Shown here in pieces: positions 63,386 through 64,000 of a DNA stretch of 64,000 bases. A program made the position numbers and the translations under genes. Each line of letters begins with the position of its first letter. The stretch's first letter is position 1. Source of the stretch: an uncultured Methylomonas sp. (GTDB lineage: Bacteria; Pseudomonadota; Gammaproteobacteria; Methylococcales; Methylomonadaceae); contig CAKZJE010000018.1 of assembly GCA_936941155.1 (NCBI GenBank), positions 1 to 64,000 of the forward strand. Direction: 5' to 3'. The notes beneath the pieces are model-generated. The model ran no database searches. It saw nothing but the letters and a program-made list of their open reading frames with translations, and was not told where the DNA came from.

Positions 63386-64000
63386 CAACGATTCTATTCA
63401 GCGCGGGCGAAACCTCCGGCGACCAACACGCCGCTAACGTCTTCTTAGAACTGAAAAAACACCACCCCGACATTCACGCCATCGGCATGGGCAGCAGCAA
63501 AATGCGCCAAGCCGGCATCGACATTCGCTACGACTCCAGTAATATCGGCGTTATCGGCGTAGTAGAAGTGCTAAAACACTATGGTGAAATTCGCAACGCT
63601 TTGAAACTAATGCAAAAAATCATCGAAACGGAACGCCCCGATTTAGTGATTTGTGTCGATTACAAAGAATTTAATTTCAAACTCGCCAAATTCGCCAAAC
63701 AACTCGGCATCAAAGTGTTGTTTTACGTCAGTCCACAAGTCTGGGCATGGCGACCGGGGCGCGTAGTGAAATACGGCAAAGCCATTGACATGATGGCGGT
63801 GATTTTTCCTTTTGAAACAAAGTATTACGAAGCTGAAAACGTGCCAGTGCGTTATGTTGGACACCCTTCCGTAGATAAAGTTCACCCGCAACGGGCTAAA
63901 AACGAAGATTTAGCGTTATTTCATTTAAATCCACAGCAACCGATTGTGGGTTTATTGCCCGGCAGCCGGATGAATGAAATTAAGCGCATGTTGCCCGTGA
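63382..64000 (+). CDS. lpxB: Lipid-A-disaccharide synthase LpxB, cut by the window end
   Basis: LpxB joins UDP-diacylglucosamine and lipid X into lipid A disaccharide at the inner membrane. The first 206 residues are in the window: FSAGETSGDQHAANVF, DLVICVDYKEFNFKLA, VFYVSPQVWAWRPGRV (as LFYVSPQVWAWRPGR) and LLPGSRMNEI, all typical. The ATG overlaps the TOPRIM-like stop (ATGA). Together with gnnA and gnnB upstream, it supports assignment of the operon to lipid A. Confidence 0.95.
   Translation, partial: MTTILFSAGETSGDQHAANVFLELKKHHPDIHAIGMGSSKMRQAGIDIRYDSSNIGVIGVVEVLKHYGEIRNALKLMQKIIETERPDLVICVDYKEFNFKLAKFAKQLGIKVLFYVSPQVWAWRPGRVVKYGKAIDMMAVIFPFETKYYEAENVPVRYVGHPSVDKVHPQRAKNEDLALFHLNPQQPIVGLLPGSRMNEIKRMLPV

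Noticed and set aside
1..64000. tRNA, rRNA, CRISPR array, transposase or prophage genes
   Set aside because: Searched by eye for conserved tRNA/rRNA words, regular spaced repeats and DDE or integrase motifs; none recognised.

Overview
The window reads as a low-GC gammaproteobacterial chromosome, probably a methylotroph or methanotroph of the Methylococcales type, though a Beggiatoa-like relative cannot be excluded. The gammaproteobacterial reading rests on conserved pairs (rluC/rne divergent, fur/bamE divergent, ftsB-ispD-ispF-truD order, udg-rimI, lolC-lolD). The methylotroph reading rests on a methenyl-tetrahydromethanopterin cyclohydrolase domain (Mch, C-terminal half of the gene at 27968-30067), an MxaD-like periplasmic protein followed by a YVTN beta-propeller (25376-26912), and a membrane pyrophosphatase. 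These are family recognitions by eye, not database results.

Layout. 1-7.1 kb: a repeat end, a membrane/coiled-coil protein, a three-gene phosphorelay cluster (two large hybrid kinases and a CheY-like regulator), then an OmpR-type regulator with a PepSY protein. 7.2-16.7 kb: housekeeping genes (sppA, HAD phosphatase, rluC, rne with a ~0.5 kb leader, prfC, a TSUP permease coupled to a HAMP protein). 17.7-24.3 kb: small exported protein, TPR protein, lolD/lolC, fur, bamE, hom. 24.3-25.4 kb: gene-free stretch holding a 297-bp MITE-like element. 25.4-34.3 kb: periplasmic MxaD-like protein and propeller, YcgN-like protein, ATP-grasp-Mch fusion, unknown coiled-coil protein, Bfd-like ferredoxin, H+-pyrophosphatase. 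34.5-36.5 kb: TumA/TumE-like toxin-antitoxin pair, udg, rimI. 36.6-39.6 kb: partner-switching module (STAS, anti-sigma ATPase, and a cNMP-SpoIIE-hemerythrin phosphatase). 39.7-45.4 kb: ftsB, phosphoesterase, ispD, ispF, a HEPN-like/double P-loop ATPase cassette and a broken truD. 45.6-50.5 kb: CorC-like, protoglobin, DedA, TPR, DUF2288 and DUF1566 genes. 50.9-56.0 kb: divergent hybrid kinase and CheB-CheR-PAS giant. 56.1-64.0 kb: a lipid A sugar operon (gnnA, gnnB, cupin, lpxB) interrupted by a PIN-domain module and by an AAA ATPase/TOPRIM-like pair.

The strongest theme is small accessory or defence-like cassettes lodged inside essential operons and translationally coupled to them: TumAE before udg, HEPN/ATPase after ispF, PIN module before gnnA, ATPase/TOPRIM before lpxB. 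In three of the four, the last accessory stop codon overlaps the start codon of the housekeeping gene. At gnnA the insertion left a ~50-bp duplicate of the gene's 5' end upstream, and at truD the neighbour is decaying. A second theme is oxygen/redox sensing: FixL-like PAS, protoglobin and hemerythrin domains. A third is abundant short palindromic repeats of at least six families, mostly between genes but one in frame inside udg.

No tRNA, rRNA, CRISPR array, transposase or prophage gene was recognised. Both window ends are cut: a repeat at the left and lpxB at the right.
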